From an uncultured Bacteroidales bacterium (GTDB taxonomy: Bacteria > Bacteroidota > Bacteroidia > Bacteroidales > FEN-979): a stretch of 64,000 nt of DNA. Positions 1 to 9,035 of the stretch are shown here, piece by piece (position 1 is the stretch's first letter; each line of letters opens with the position of its first letter). The notes beneath the pieces were generated by a model, which saw only the letters and a list, made by a program, of their open reading frames with translations, searched no databases and was not told where the DNA came from. Both the position numbers and the translations under genes were made by a program. The stretch spans positions 1-64,000 of the forward strand of contig CAIWMX010000095.1 of the NCBI GenBank assembly GCA_903913885.1, read 5' to 3'.

Positions 1-16
1 CTCTCCTTTAGGAGAG
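1..16. repeat. Small hairpin ctctcc-ttta-ggagag at window edge (REP-like or terminator)
   Basis: 6-bp stem with TTTA loop, downstream of tmk stop. Confidence 0.4.
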
Positions 17-35
17 GGGGTGAGGGGGTCAGGTA

Positions 36-653
36 TTAAATCCGGGATATCTCATTCCGGATATTCTCTGCAATTAATTCAGGGGAACGATCACCCGGGG
101 TGATGAAGATTTTTTCCAGGTGTTTCAGTTTTTCGATCGCTTCGAAGTACTTGCTCCTGACGTTCGTCAGGTTCTCCATGGTTTCATAGAGTTCCATGGA
201 GCTTCTGCCGGCATTGAGCCGTTGCATGCTTATTTCGGGAGAAATATCAATATAGATGTTTAAATCCGGCCGCAGCAGGCCGGCGCTTAAAGAGTTCGAT
301 TCAATGACCCAGTCCATCGGCATGTGAGTGCCGTGGTATGCGTAGGAAGAGAAATAATAGCGGTCGGTAATCACGGTGTAACCCTCCTCCAGTTTTTTCA
401 GAATCCCATTCGTCTTATTCAGCAGATGGTCGAGCCTGTCGGCGACAAAAAGGCCTGCAATGGTGCGATGATCAGCTTCAATGCGGTGGTTAAAGATATT
501 CCTGATTACCGATCCCACCGGTCCGCCGGTCGGTTCGCATGTATCGTAAACCCGGTACCCAACTTTTTTCAGATGATCGGATAAAAGTTTAACCTGGGTG
601 CTTTTTCCGCATCCGTCAATGCCTTCAAAGGCGATAAATAAGTTGTTCTTCAT
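36..653 (-). CDS. tmk: Thymidylate kinase
   Basis: P-loop FEGIDGCGKSTQ near N-terminus, DRYYFSSYAYHG motif, 205 aa. Confidence 0.95.
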   Translation of the reverse strand: MKNNLFIAFEGIDGCGKSTQVKLLSDHLKKVGYRVYDTCEPTGGPVGSVIRNIFNHRIEADHRTIAGLFVADRLDHLLNKTNGILKKLEEGYTVITDRYYFSSYAYHGTHMPMDWVIESNSLSAGLLRPDLNIYIDISPEISMQRLNAGRSSMELYETMENLTNVRSKYFEAIEKLKHLEKIFITPGDRSPELIAENIRNEISRI

Positions 654-713
654 GGCAACAGGCCCCAGGTTGTTTAAGGTGAATTTATTATGATCAGGGA
701 TAAGGTAACTTTG

Positions 714-1220
714 TCAGATCACCCGGTATTCAAATTTAACCGCTTTCAGCTCTTCATTGGCCTTGCTGATTTTCGCCTTCAGATCTTCTTTAAAAGCCAC
801 CATTTTCAAATGGAGGGCAGGATCGGCCAGGGCGAGAATTTCGGCGGCAAGGATCGCGGCGTTTTGCGCGCCGTTAATGCCCACAGTGGCAACCGGGATT
901 CCCGGGGGCATCTGGACGATGGCCAGGAGCGCGTCGAGTCCTTCGAGGGAAGCCTTTATGGGCACCCCGATCACGGGCAGGGTGGTCATGGCTGCGATTA
1001 CCCCTGGCAGATGGGCTGCCATCCCCGCAGCGGCAATGATTACACGGATGCCGCGATCACGCGCGTTTCTAGCAAACTCTTCTACTTTTTCGGGTGTTCG
1101 GTGGGCCGACAAGGCATTGATCTCAAAAGGGATCTGCATGTCATTCAGGAATTTGGCAGCTGCTTCCATGACCGGAAGGTCGGAAGTGCTCCCCATAATA
1201 ATGCTGACTCTGGGTTCCAT
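714..1220 (-). CDS. purE: 5-(carboxyamino)imidazole ribonucleotide mutase
   Basis: VSIIMGSTSDLPVMEAAA and SAHRTPE motifs. Confidence 0.95.
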   Translation of the reverse strand: MEPRVSIIMGSTSDLPVMEAAAKFLNDMQIPFEINALSAHRTPEKVEEFARNARDRGIRVIIAAAGMAAHLPGVIAAMTTLPVIGVPIKASLEGLDALLAIVQMPPGIPVATVGINGAQNAAILAAEILALADPALHLKMVAFKEDLKAKISKANEELKAVKFEYRVI

Positions 1221-1298
1221 GGTTACGGCGATTTGTTGTTTGCAGGCAAAATTAGAATATTTTGACTACTTTTGCATAGAAGTAATATCTGGTTGAAT

Positions 1299-1835
1299 AT
1301 GAAAAAGGTACAGGTACAGGAGTTGTTTTTTGAGAAATTTATAAGCACGGAAGAAATTGAAGCTGCCGTCCAAAAAGTTGCCGATGAAATAAACCGGGAT
1401 TATGACGGGAAGAACCCGCTCCTGCTCGCCATCCTGAATGGTTCGTTTATCTTCGCCTCCGACCTGATGCGCAAACTCACCATCCCCTGTGAGATATCTT
1501 TTGTCAAGTTTGCTTCCTACGATGGTACCCTTACAACTTCAAAGGTAAAGGAATTGATCGGGGTGGGGGAGGAACTTTCCGGCCGCCACATCATCATCGT
1601 TGAAGATATTGTTGATACCGGCATCACGATGCAAAAGCTCCTCCAGGATATCGAGGAAAAAAATCCGATCGATGTCAGGATCGCCTGCTTTTGCTTTAAA
1701 CCGGATGCCTTTGAGAAGGATTTCAACATCGACTACCTGGGCATGAGGATTCCCAATGATTTTATTGTTGGTTATGGGCTGGATTACAATGGGTACGGGA
1801 GGAATCTGCCGGATATTTATAAGATTATTAAGTAA
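1299..1835 (+). CDS. hpt: Hypoxanthine phosphoribosyltransferase
   Basis: PRPP motif IIIVEDIVDTGITM; start placed at the second Met of the ORF. Confidence 0.9.
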   Translation: MKKVQVQELFFEKFISTEEIEAAVQKVADEINRDYDGKNPLLLAILNGSFIFASDLMRKLTIPCEISFVKFASYDGTLTTSKVKELIGVGEELSGRHIIIVEDIVDTGITMQKLLQDIEEKNPIDVRIACFCFKPDAFEKDFNIDYLGMRIPNDFIVGYGLDYNGYGRNLPDIYKIIK

Positions 1836-1862
1836 CGGGATATAAACATTAATCTGACAGCT

Positions 1863-2432
1863 ATGTTTAACTTAATTCTCTTTGGGCCGCCGGGTGCAGG
1901 AAAAGGAACCCAGGCCGTTAAAATTGCCGAAAAATTCGGCTGGAAACATGTCTCAACCGGTGATATTCTCAGGGCCGAGGTAAGCAGCGGCACACCGCTG
2001 GGATTGAAAGTAAAGGCTGTAATGGAAACCGGCCAGCTCGTTTCCGACGACCTGCTGATCGAGATCATGGAGTCGGTATTCGTGAACAACAAGGATGTAA
2101 ATGGCTTTGTGCTCGACGGGTTTCCACGTACCCTGAACCAGGCCCAGGAGCTCGACCTGATGCTTGCAAAGCACGGTGAATCGGTTACCCTTGTCCTTGC
2201 CCTTGAAGTGGATGAAACGGAACTGGTGAAACGCCTTCTGAATCGTGCACAGGAACAAGGGAGAAAAGATGATACCGAAGAGGTCATCAAAAACAGGCTG
2301 GTGCAGTATCACCATCATACCAAGCCGCTGATCGAATACTATCAGGAGAAAAACATTTATACCGAAGTTTACGGTGTAGGTTCCATTGATGATATTTTTA
2401 ACCAATTAGTCTCGCAGATTAGCGCAGATTAA
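1863..2432 (+). CDS. adk: Adenylate kinase
   Basis: LFGPPGAGKGTQ P-loop, DGFPRTLNQAQ motif. Confidence 0.95.
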   Translation: MFNLILFGPPGAGKGTQAVKIAEKFGWKHVSTGDILRAEVSSGTPLGLKVKAVMETGQLVSDDLLIEIMESVFVNNKDVNGFVLDGFPRTLNQAQELDLMLAKHGESVTLVLALEVDETELVKRLLNRAQEQGRKDDTEEVIKNRLVQYHHHTKPLIEYYQEKNIYTEVYGVGSIDDIFNQLVSQISAD

Positions 2433-2441
2433 CGCAGATTG
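2413..2441 (+). repeat. Three tandem copies of a ~10-bp unit cgcagatta(a/g), overlapping the adk stop codon
   Basis: cgcagattag-cgcagattaa-cgcagattg read directly. Confidence 0.8.
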
Positions 2442-2509
2442 TCAGATCAAATAGATACAGGATTATGAACAATTATCGGCTCCCTGTAAAAATCCAGCCG
2501 GCGACCAAA

Positions 2510-2549
2510 AAATCGTAAATCGTAAATCGTAAATCGTAAATCGTAAATT
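2510..2549 (+). repeat. Tandem 7-mer aaatcgt array (about 5 copies)
   Basis: aaatcgt repeated upstream of obgE. Confidence 0.9.
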
Positions 2550-2561
2550 AATTACTCCATC

Positions 2562-3560
2562 GTGTCTGAATCCAACTTCGTTGATTATGTAAAAATCCAT
2601 TGTGCTTCCGGGAACGGCGGCGCAGGGTCGCGGCATTTCATGCGCACCCGCACCAATGCACATGGAGGACCCGACGGAGGTGACGGCGGCCGCGGAGGTC
2701 ACATCATCCTGAAAGGGAACAGCCAGTTCTGGACTCTGCTCCACCTGAAGTTTACCAAGCATCTGAAGGCAGAGCATGGCGGAGCAGGTTCAAAACAGCT
2801 GATGCATGGCGCAAACGGCAAGGATGTCATCGTGGATGTGCCTCTTGGAACCATCGCCCGCGATGCCGAAACCAATGAATTTGAATGCGAGATCACCGAA
2901 GATGGACAAACCCATGTTCTTGTGCCGGGCGGCCGTGGCGGCCTGGGCAATGACCATTTTAAAACGCCGACCAGACAGGCTCCCAAATTTGCCCAGCCCG
3001 GGGAGCCCGGACTGGAATTCTGGAAAATCCTGGAGTTGAAGCTACTGGCTGATGTGGGTTTGGTTGGCTTTCCCAATGCCGGCAAGTCTACCCTGTTATC
3101 CGTTATTTCGGCAGCGAAACCCCAGATCGCCGATTATCCCTTTACCACCCTGGTGCCAAACCTGGGCATTGTGAGGTATCACGGACAAAAATCATTCGTG
3201 ATGGCCGACATCCCTGGTATCATCGAGGGAGCCCATGAAGGGAAAGGACTGGGATTGCGCTTCCTGCGACACATTGAAAGGAACGCCGCACTGTTGTTCA
3301 TGGTGCCGGCCGATTCGAAGGATATCCGGAAGGAATACCAGATACTCTTGAACGAACTGCAGCAATATAATCCCGAATTGCTCGACAAATACCGCGTGCT
3401 GGCCATTACAAAATCGGACCTTGCCGATGATGAAATCATCAACGAACTGAAGAAGGACCTGCCTGAAATCCCTACTGTCTTTATCTCATCGCATCAGCAA
3501 ACCGGGCTGGAAAAGCTGAAAAAAGTGCTGTGGGAAGAGTTGAACAGGGAAAAAGTGTGA
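2562..3560 (+). CDS. obgE: GTPase ObgE/CgtA
   Basis: Gly-rich Obg fold N-terminus, [28 protein letters not shown]. Confidence 0.95.
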   Translation: MSESNFVDYVKIHCASGNGGAGSRHFMRTRTNAHGGPDGGDGGRGGHIILKGNSQFWTLLHLKFTKHLKAEHGGAGSKQLMHGANGKDVIVDVPLGTIARDAETNEFECEITEDGQTHVLVPGGRGGLGNDHFKTPTRQAPKFAQPGEPGLEFWKILELKLLADVGLVGFPNAGKSTLLSVISAAKPQIADYPFTTLVPNLGIVRYHGQKSFVMADIPGIIEGAHEGKGLGLRFLRHIERNAALLFMVPADSKDIRKEYQILLNELQQYNPELLDKYRVLAITKSDLADDEIINELKKDLPEIPTVFISSHQQTGLEKLKKVLWEELNREKV

Positions 3561-3564
3561 TTAC

Positions 3565-4155
3565 ATGATTGAAACATTAAAATCAGTTGATCAGCATCTT
3601 TTTCTTTTTCTGAATGGCCTGCATTGCCCGTTTTTTGACGTAGTGATGTTCTATGGAACGGGAACCCTGATATGGCTGCCACTTTACCTTTTCCTTCTTT
3701 ATGCTGTAATCCGCCGTTACAGTTGGCAGGCCATTACGGTCATGCTCTTCGCCGCGCTGATGATCATGTTCAGCGATCAGCTTTCCAATGTTTTCAAGGA
3801 TTGGATCATGCGGCCGAGGCCCACCCATGAACCCGGGTTACAGGGGATTCATACGGTGAATGGGTATACCGGCGGTCAATATGGCTTCTATTCGGCGCAC
3901 GCCTCCACAAACCTTGCCATTGCCCTTTTCATGATCAGGATACTGAGCAATCAGTATCGTTATTTCACGCTGCTCATGCTGTCCTGGGCCTTTTTCAGGG
4001 CCTATACCCGCATCTACCTAGGGGTGCACTATCCAGGCGACGTGCTGGCCGGTTGGCTGGCAGGTGCCCTCATCGGGTGGTGTTTTGGAATGGCATGCAG
4101 CTGGTTTGTCAGCCAGAAACCAGCCGGGAGGAGTGTGCCCGGGAAAAAACCGTAG
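3565..4155 (+). CDS. PAP2-family membrane phosphatase
   Basis: KDWIMRPRP...SAHAS...RIYLGVHYPGDVLAG phosphatase signature. Confidence 0.88.
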   Translation: MIETLKSVDQHLFLFLNGLHCPFFDVVMFYGTGTLIWLPLYLFLLYAVIRRYSWQAITVMLFAALMIMFSDQLSNVFKDWIMRPRPTHEPGLQGIHTVNGYTGGQYGFYSAHASTNLAIALFMIRILSNQYRYFTLLMLSWAFFRAYTRIYLGVHYPGDVLAGWLAGALIGWCFGMACSWFVSQKPAGRSVPGKKP

Positions 4156-4211
4156 CATTTTATATCAATCCATGCGGATTCTGCGTTACTAGAGAACAAA
4201 CCAGAACTGTT

Positions 4212-4775
4212 ATGAGAATATCGCTGAAAATCATTTTCCTGATAGGTGTTTCCGTTTTTATCCTTCCGTGGAAGGCACATTCAGCCGGTCCGCTCGACCC
4301 GGTCAAACTTGGGAGCTGGACAGTGAATATCGGTATTGGCCCGGGTTCAACCTATTTTGGCAACGGCAGCGGTTTTGGTCCTGCCGAAAAAGTCTCCTTT
4401 GAAACCGGACAATGGGATGCCGGTCCCGGAATCATTACCCTGGGTGGCGAGTTCACCTTGTCCACTTTCTGGCATACCTATAACCCTGGACACCATGAAA
4501 CCTGGACCAATTTCTTCTTTGCAGCCCGGTCGGCGTATCATTACGGCTGGGATGTGGAAGGGTTGGATACCTATGGCGGGATCCCGCTGGGGATCGCTTT
4601 TTGCGCCCATACGTGGGATGCAAAAGGAGGAAGCAGCGGCTATACGCCGGTTTATCCCTATTTTGGCTTTTTCTTTGGTGCCTCCTATTTTTTTACCAGG
4701 AAATTCGGCGTAAATGGCGAGGTGGGATTTAACTCAACCCATGCGAATATGGGGGTGATATTCAGGTTGAAGTAG
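4212..4775 (+). CDS. Hypothetical secreted/outer-membrane protein
   Basis: Signal peptide-like N-terminus, Gly/aromatic-rich beta pattern; start at MRISLKIIF. Confidence 0.5.
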   Translation: MRISLKIIFLIGVSVFILPWKAHSAGPLDPVKLGSWTVNIGIGPGSTYFGNGSGFGPAEKVSFETGQWDAGPGIITLGGEFTLSTFWHTYNPGHHETWTNFFFAARSAYHYGWDVEGLDTYGGIPLGIAFCAHTWDAKGGSSGYTPVYPYFGFFFGASYFFTRKFGVNGEVGFNSTHANMGVIFRLK

Positions 4776-4780
4776 AGGAG

Positions 4781-4868
4781 AAATGGTGAGATGGTGAAAT
4801 GGCAAAATTGTAAAATGGTAAAATGGTAAGATGGTAAAATGGTAAAATGGTAAGATGGTAAAATGGTG
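4781..4868 (+). repeat. Tandem ~9-bp (aaatggtaa-like) array
   Basis: aaatggtgagatggtgaaatggcaaaattgtaaaatggtaaaatgg... read directly. Confidence 0.9.
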
Positions 4869-4909
4869 GGAGATGGAGGCTGGGTTATTTTGTACACGCC
4901 AAACATTAT

Positions 4910-4979
4910 CTGCATTGTCTGCATTGCCTGCATTGTCTGCATTGTCTGCATTGCCTGCATTGCCTGCATTGTCTGCATT
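4910..4979 (+). repeat. Tandem 9-mer ctgcattgt/ctgcattgc array (about 8 copies)
   Basis: Seven full units plus partial, ending at the stop codon of the adjacent minus-strand gene. Confidence 0.9.
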
Positions 4980-5440
4980 CAATGCCCATAGGCTCTTCCC
5001 TCGTATCTTTCCACCGCGACCTTAAACACGTTGACCTCCCGGATGGATGGCGGGTTGAATTTAAATTCACCTTTGGTGTACTGAGACATGACCAGATGAA
5101 GGGCCGCCGTTTTTTCTTCCGGAAGGGTGATGAATTCTACCCTGCCGTAACAAAGAATGCTGCGGTATTTCATGCTCCAGGAGCAGGCAACCGCCTCATT
5201 CTGATAACGTAACATGTGGTCGCACGTAAAATTGATGCACACCTCCGGGTGTTGCCTCAGGATGTCGATCTTTTTCCCATGTTGCGCCCCGTGCAGGTAA
5301 ATAACATCATCCCGGTAACCGAAGTTAAGCGGTATAACATAGGGTTTGTTGTCAAGATCCGTCATGCCAACATGGCACCACTGGCAATTTTGAATGATCT
5401 CGATGATCTCTTTTTTCTCAGTAATTGCGCGTGGTCTCAT
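4979..5440 (-). CDS. Pyridoxamine 5'-phosphate oxidase-like flavin/heme-binding family protein
   Basis: CHVGMTDLDNKPYVIPLNFGYRDDVIYLHGAQHGKKIDILRQHPEVCINF typical of the family. Confidence 0.85.
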   Translation of the reverse strand: MRPRAITEKKEIIEIIQNCQWCHVGMTDLDNKPYVIPLNFGYRDDVIYLHGAQHGKKIDILRQHPEVCINFTCDHMLRYQNEAVACSWSMKYRSILCYGRVEFITLPEEKTAALHLVMSQYTKGEFKFNPPSIREVNVFKVAVERYEGRAYGH

Positions 5441-5834
5441 CGTGTGTAACTATTTTTTCAAGAATGGACGAAATCACGGAAAGTAAAATGCTGAAGATCA
5501 GTGCCCACCAGAAGCCGTCGACCACGAATCCTTTTACCCAGGCTCCGGCGATCATGATGATGAGTGCGTTGATCACCAGCAGGAACAATCCAAAAGTGAG
5601 GATTGTAAAGGGAATCGTGAGGAGTACCATCAGGGGTTTGAGGAACAGGTTGAGAAAACTAAGCACCAGGGCGACCAGCAGGGCCGTCCAGAACGTATTT
5701 ACATGAATGCCGGGTAACAGGTAACCTGCAAGCATGATTGCAACCGAGGTGATCAGAAGTTTCGGAAGAAAGGGCATGTTTTCGGTTTTTTTAGGATGAC
5801 TAAGTAATGCAAAGGTACGGAAATTGAAACTCAA
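5418..5834 (-). CDS. Phage holin family 4-like (DUF/YvlD-like) membrane protein
   Basis: ~115-aa membrane protein, LLPGIHVNTFWTALLVALVLSFLNLFLKPLMVLLTIPFTILTFGLFLLVINALIIMIA. Confidence 0.8.
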   Translation of the reverse strand: MSFNFRTFALLSHPKKTENMPFLPKLLITSVAIMLAGYLLPGIHVNTFWTALLVALVLSFLNLFLKPLMVLLTIPFTILTFGLFLLVINALIIMIAGAWVKGFVVDGFWWALIFSILLSVISSILEKIVTHDETTRNY

Positions 5835-5883
5835 CCCACCAGCGGATCATCCCATGGATTTTCCTTACCTGGATGAATATTTT

Positions 5884-5891
5884 TATATTTG
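5884..5891 (+). promoter_or_regulatory. Candidate Bacteroidetes -7 element TATATTTG upstream of thrA
   Basis: Matches TAnnTTTG; no clear -33 TTG seen. Confidence 0.35.
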
Positions 5892-5915
5892 TATTTTTAT
5901 TTAGACACAATAAAC

Positions 5916-8360
5916 ATGCAGGTACTTAAATTCGGAGGCACTTCGGTTGCCAATGCGGATAACATCCGCAGAGTAATGGATATTGCAGGCAGGGCAAGGT
6001 TAAATGATACTACGATCGTTGTTGTTTCAGCACTTGGCGGAGTAACCGATCTGCTGATTGAGGCTGGGAGGCTGGCAGCTGCGTACGACCTGTCGTACCA
6101 GGAAAAACTTAAGGATTTCGGCAACCGGCACAGGACAACCGTTAGTGAATTGCTTCCGGCCGGCAGCCAGGAAACGTTGCTTTCCATGGTCGATGAAAAG
6201 TGCAGCGAACTGCAACACCTCTGCGAAGCCGTGTTTTTATTGAGAGAACTCTCCCCGCGGACGCAGGATAACCTTGTGAGTTATGGCGAGCTCCTCTCCT
6301 CGATGATCATCTCAGCAGCCTGCAATTCGGTTCAAATTGAAAACCAGTGGATCGATGCCCGTGAAATTATCCGAACCGACTCATGTTTTGGGTTTGCCGC
6401 CCCTGACTTCGGTTACATTGAGGGTACGGTAAGGAATTTCCTTGCTTCAAAACCGGCCACGCTGTATATTTTTCCAGGGTTTATCGCCTCCGATGCCCAT
6501 GGGGTTGCAACCACGCTGGGCCGCGGAGGTTCAGATTATACCGCCGCGATCCTGGCTGCTGCCGCAAATGCTGCGGTTCTTGAAATATGGACAGACGTTA
6601 GCGGCATGATGACGGCAGATCCGCGCATGGTGTCGAATGCTAAGGCGATCCCGTATATTTCATATAAAGAGGCGATGGAACTCTCGCATTTCGGTGCCAA
6701 AGTCATCTATCCGCCCACCATCCAGCCTGTCATGAAAAAGGAGATCCCGGTTTGGATCAAGAATACGTTTGCTCCTTACGATTACGGCACCCTGATCGAA
6801 AGCACCGTGTCGGAAGATAAAAGCATGGTCAGGGGGATTTCAAGCATTGGCAAAATGGCTTTCCTGAGCCTTGAAGGCAGCGGCATGGTTGGGATTCCGG
6901 GATTTTCAAGAAGGCTTTTCGGGGCGCTTTCGGAGGAAAAGATCAATGTGATCCTCATCACCCAGAGTTCGTCGGAACATAGCATCTGTGCCGCCATCGA
7001 CGATGTTAATGTTGACCGGGCCCGGAAGGCGGTCGACGAAGAGTTCGCCAATGAGATCATTGCAGGCAAAGTGGAGCCGCTGCAAATGGAGACAGGCCTT
7101 TCCATCATCGCACTTGTAGGCGATAACATGAAAAACCACACCGGCATCAGTGGGAAGATTTTCGGCGCACTGGGGCGGAACAGTGTTAATATTCGTGCTA
7201 TCGCTCAGGGTTCTTCAGAAAAAAACATTTCGGCGGTCATCAGTTCCGCAGATGTAAAAAAGGCGATCAACGTGCTGCATGAAGAATTTTTTGAAGCACA
7301 GTGCAAACAAGTAAACCTGTTTGTGACCGGGGTAGGCAATGTCGGCAGCCGCCTTATGTCGCAACTGAGGGACCAGCAGCAATACCTGCTCGATCATCTT
7401 CGCCTTCAGCTCAGGGTGATAGGGATCTGCAACAGGAAAACAATGGTATTCAACGAAGATGGGATCCCGCTGCAAACCTGGCAGGAACAGTTAACCTCGG
7501 GTGACCCGATGAACCTGGAAGCGTTCATAGGATTCATCCGGCAGAAAAACCTGAGAAACTCAGTCTTTGTTGATGTAACTTCCAGTGAAGCTGTAACGCG
7601 GGTTTATGAATCGCTGCTTAGGAAAAGCGTCGCGGTGGTAGCCTGCAACAAAATCGCCAGTTCATCCTCCTACGCCAGTTTCGCACTGTTGAAACACCTG
7701 GCCCGCGAATACAACACATCCTACCTGTTTGAAACCAATGTAGGCGCTGGTTTGCCGATTATTGGCACCCTGAACGACCTGATGCGAAGCGGCGATAAAG
7801 TAAATAAAATAGAAGCAGTTTTGTCGGGTACGCTCAATTTCGTATTTAACAACTACGATGGTACGGTTCCCTTTGCACAAATCGTGAAACAGGCTCAGGA
7901 AGAGGGCTATGCAGAACCCGATCCGCGGATTGACCTGAGCGGCATTGATGTGATGCGGAAGATCCTCATCCTCTCGCGTGAAGCAGGGTTCCCCTTGGAA
8001 ATGGAGGAGATCACCTGCAATTCCTTCCTGCCGGCATCGTGCATGGAGGGCGATGTTGCCGCTTTCTACACGGAGATGGAAAAGCAGGAAGAACATTTCA
8101 AATCTTTGTACTGCAAGGCTTCGGAGAATGGCTGCAAACTGAAATTTGTGGCAATGCTCGAAAACGGGAAGGCATCAGCAGGTTTGCAGCACATCAGCAA
8201 GGACCATGACCTTTTCCATCTTTACGGCAAGGACAACGTCGTGCTGTTCTACACCAACCGTTATGTGCAGCAACCCCTGGTTATCAAGGGTGCCGGGGCC
8301 GGTGCCGAGGTAACGGCTTCAGGGATTTTTGCCGATATCATCAGGGCAGCCAGGGTTTAA
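5916..8360 (+). CDS. thrA: Bifunctional aspartate kinase / homoserine dehydrogenase
   Basis: N-terminal VLKFGGTSVANADNIRRV, ACT repeats, C-terminal FETNVGAGLPIIGTLNDLMRSGDKV. Confidence 0.95.
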   Translation: MQVLKFGGTSVANADNIRRVMDIAGRARLNDTTIVVVSALGGVTDLLIEAGRLAAAYDLSYQEKLKDFGNRHRTTVSELLPAGSQETLLSMVDEKCSELQHLCEAVFLLRELSPRTQDNLVSYGELLSSMIISAACNSVQIENQWIDAREIIRTDSCFGFAAPDFGYIEGTVRNFLASKPATLYIFPGFIASDAHGVATTLGRGGSDYTAAILAAAANAAVLEIWTDVSGMMTADPRMVSNAKAIPYISYKEAMELSHFGAKVIYPPTIQPVMKKEIPVWIKNTFAPYDYGTLIESTVSEDKSMVRGISSIGKMAFLSLEGSGMVGIPGFSRRLFGALSEEKINVILITQSSSEHSICAAIDDVNVDRARKAVDEEFANEIIAGKVEPLQMETGLSIIALVGDNMKNHTGISGKIFGALGRNSVNIRAIAQGSSEKNISAVISSADVKKAINVLHEEFFEAQCKQVNLFVTGVGNVGSRLMSQLRDQQQYLLDHLRLQLRVIGICNRKTMVFNEDGIPLQTWQEQLTSGDPMNLEAFIGFIRQKNLRNSVFVDVTSSEAVTRVYESLLRKSVAVVACNKIASSSSYASFALLKHLAREYNTSYLFETNVGAGLPIIGTLNDLMRSGDKVNKIEAVLSGTLNFVFNNYDGTVPFAQIVKQAQEEGYAEPDPRIDLSGIDVMRKILILSREAGFPLEMEEITCNSFLPASCMEGDVAAFYTEMEKQEEHFKSLYCKASENGCKLKFVAMLENGKASAGLQHISKDHDLFHLYGKDNVVLFYTNRYVQQPLVIKGAGAGAEVTASGIFADIIRAARV

Positions 8361-8450
8361 TCGGGCCCGGCGCAGAAATCCGTTTTTTCATTAAGGCAAA
8401 TTGATTACTTTAGCCTCAGTAAAGTCAGTCAATTATTAACCTCACTGTTC

Positions 8451-9020
8451 ATGTATCTTTTCTTCGACACCGAAACGACCGGACTTCCGCAAAACTGGAA
8501 AGCACCTGTGTCAGACCTGCGAAACTGGCCCAGGATGGTTCAGCTTGCCTTTTTGCTGTACGACAAAAACGGCAATAAAATAGCGGGAGGCGATTATATC
8601 ATCAAACCTGCCGGGTTTACCATCCCGGCTGATGTATCGCGTATCCATGGGATCACACATGAGCGTGCCATGGAGGAAGGAAAGCCATTGGCGGCGGTTT
8701 TGGAGGATTTCCAGTCGTATATTGAGGAGTCGGAATACCTTGTGGCCCATAACATGAGCTTTGATGAAAAGATAGTGGGTGCAGAATTTCTACGAAATAA
8801 GATGCCCGATCATACTGCTTCCAGAAAAAAAATATGCACCATGCTGGGCTCGGTAAATTATTGCGCCATCAGGGGTCCCTATGGCAACAAATGGCCAAAA
8901 TTGTCGGAGCTGCACTACAAATTATTCAATACCGGTTTTGAGGAAGCCCACAATGCGGCGTATGATATCTCGGCAACAGCAAGGTGTTTCTGGGAATTGA
9001 AACGTCTGGGCATCATTTAG
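8451..9020 (+). CDS. 3'-5' exonuclease (DEDDh family)
   Basis: FFDTETTGLP ... HNMSFDEKIV ... AHNAAYDISATARC. Confidence 0.9.
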   Translation: MYLFFDTETTGLPQNWKAPVSDLRNWPRMVQLAFLLYDKNGNKIAGGDYIIKPAGFTIPADVSRIHGITHERAMEEGKPLAAVLEDFQSYIEESEYLVAHNMSFDEKIVGAEFLRNKMPDHTASRKKICTMLGSVNYCAIRGPYGNKWPKLSELHYKLFNTGFEEAHNAAYDISATARCFWELKRLGII

Positions 9021-9035
9021 CCCTTTGAGTCGATC

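Noticed and set aside
690-1296. Plus-strand ORFs overlapping purE
   Set aside because: Antisense to a clear purE gene; no recognisable domain.
4685-4982. Minus-strand ORFs rich in MQTMQAMQ or NADNAGNAD
   Set aside because: Translations of the ctgcattgt 9-mer array and neighbouring aaatggta repeats.
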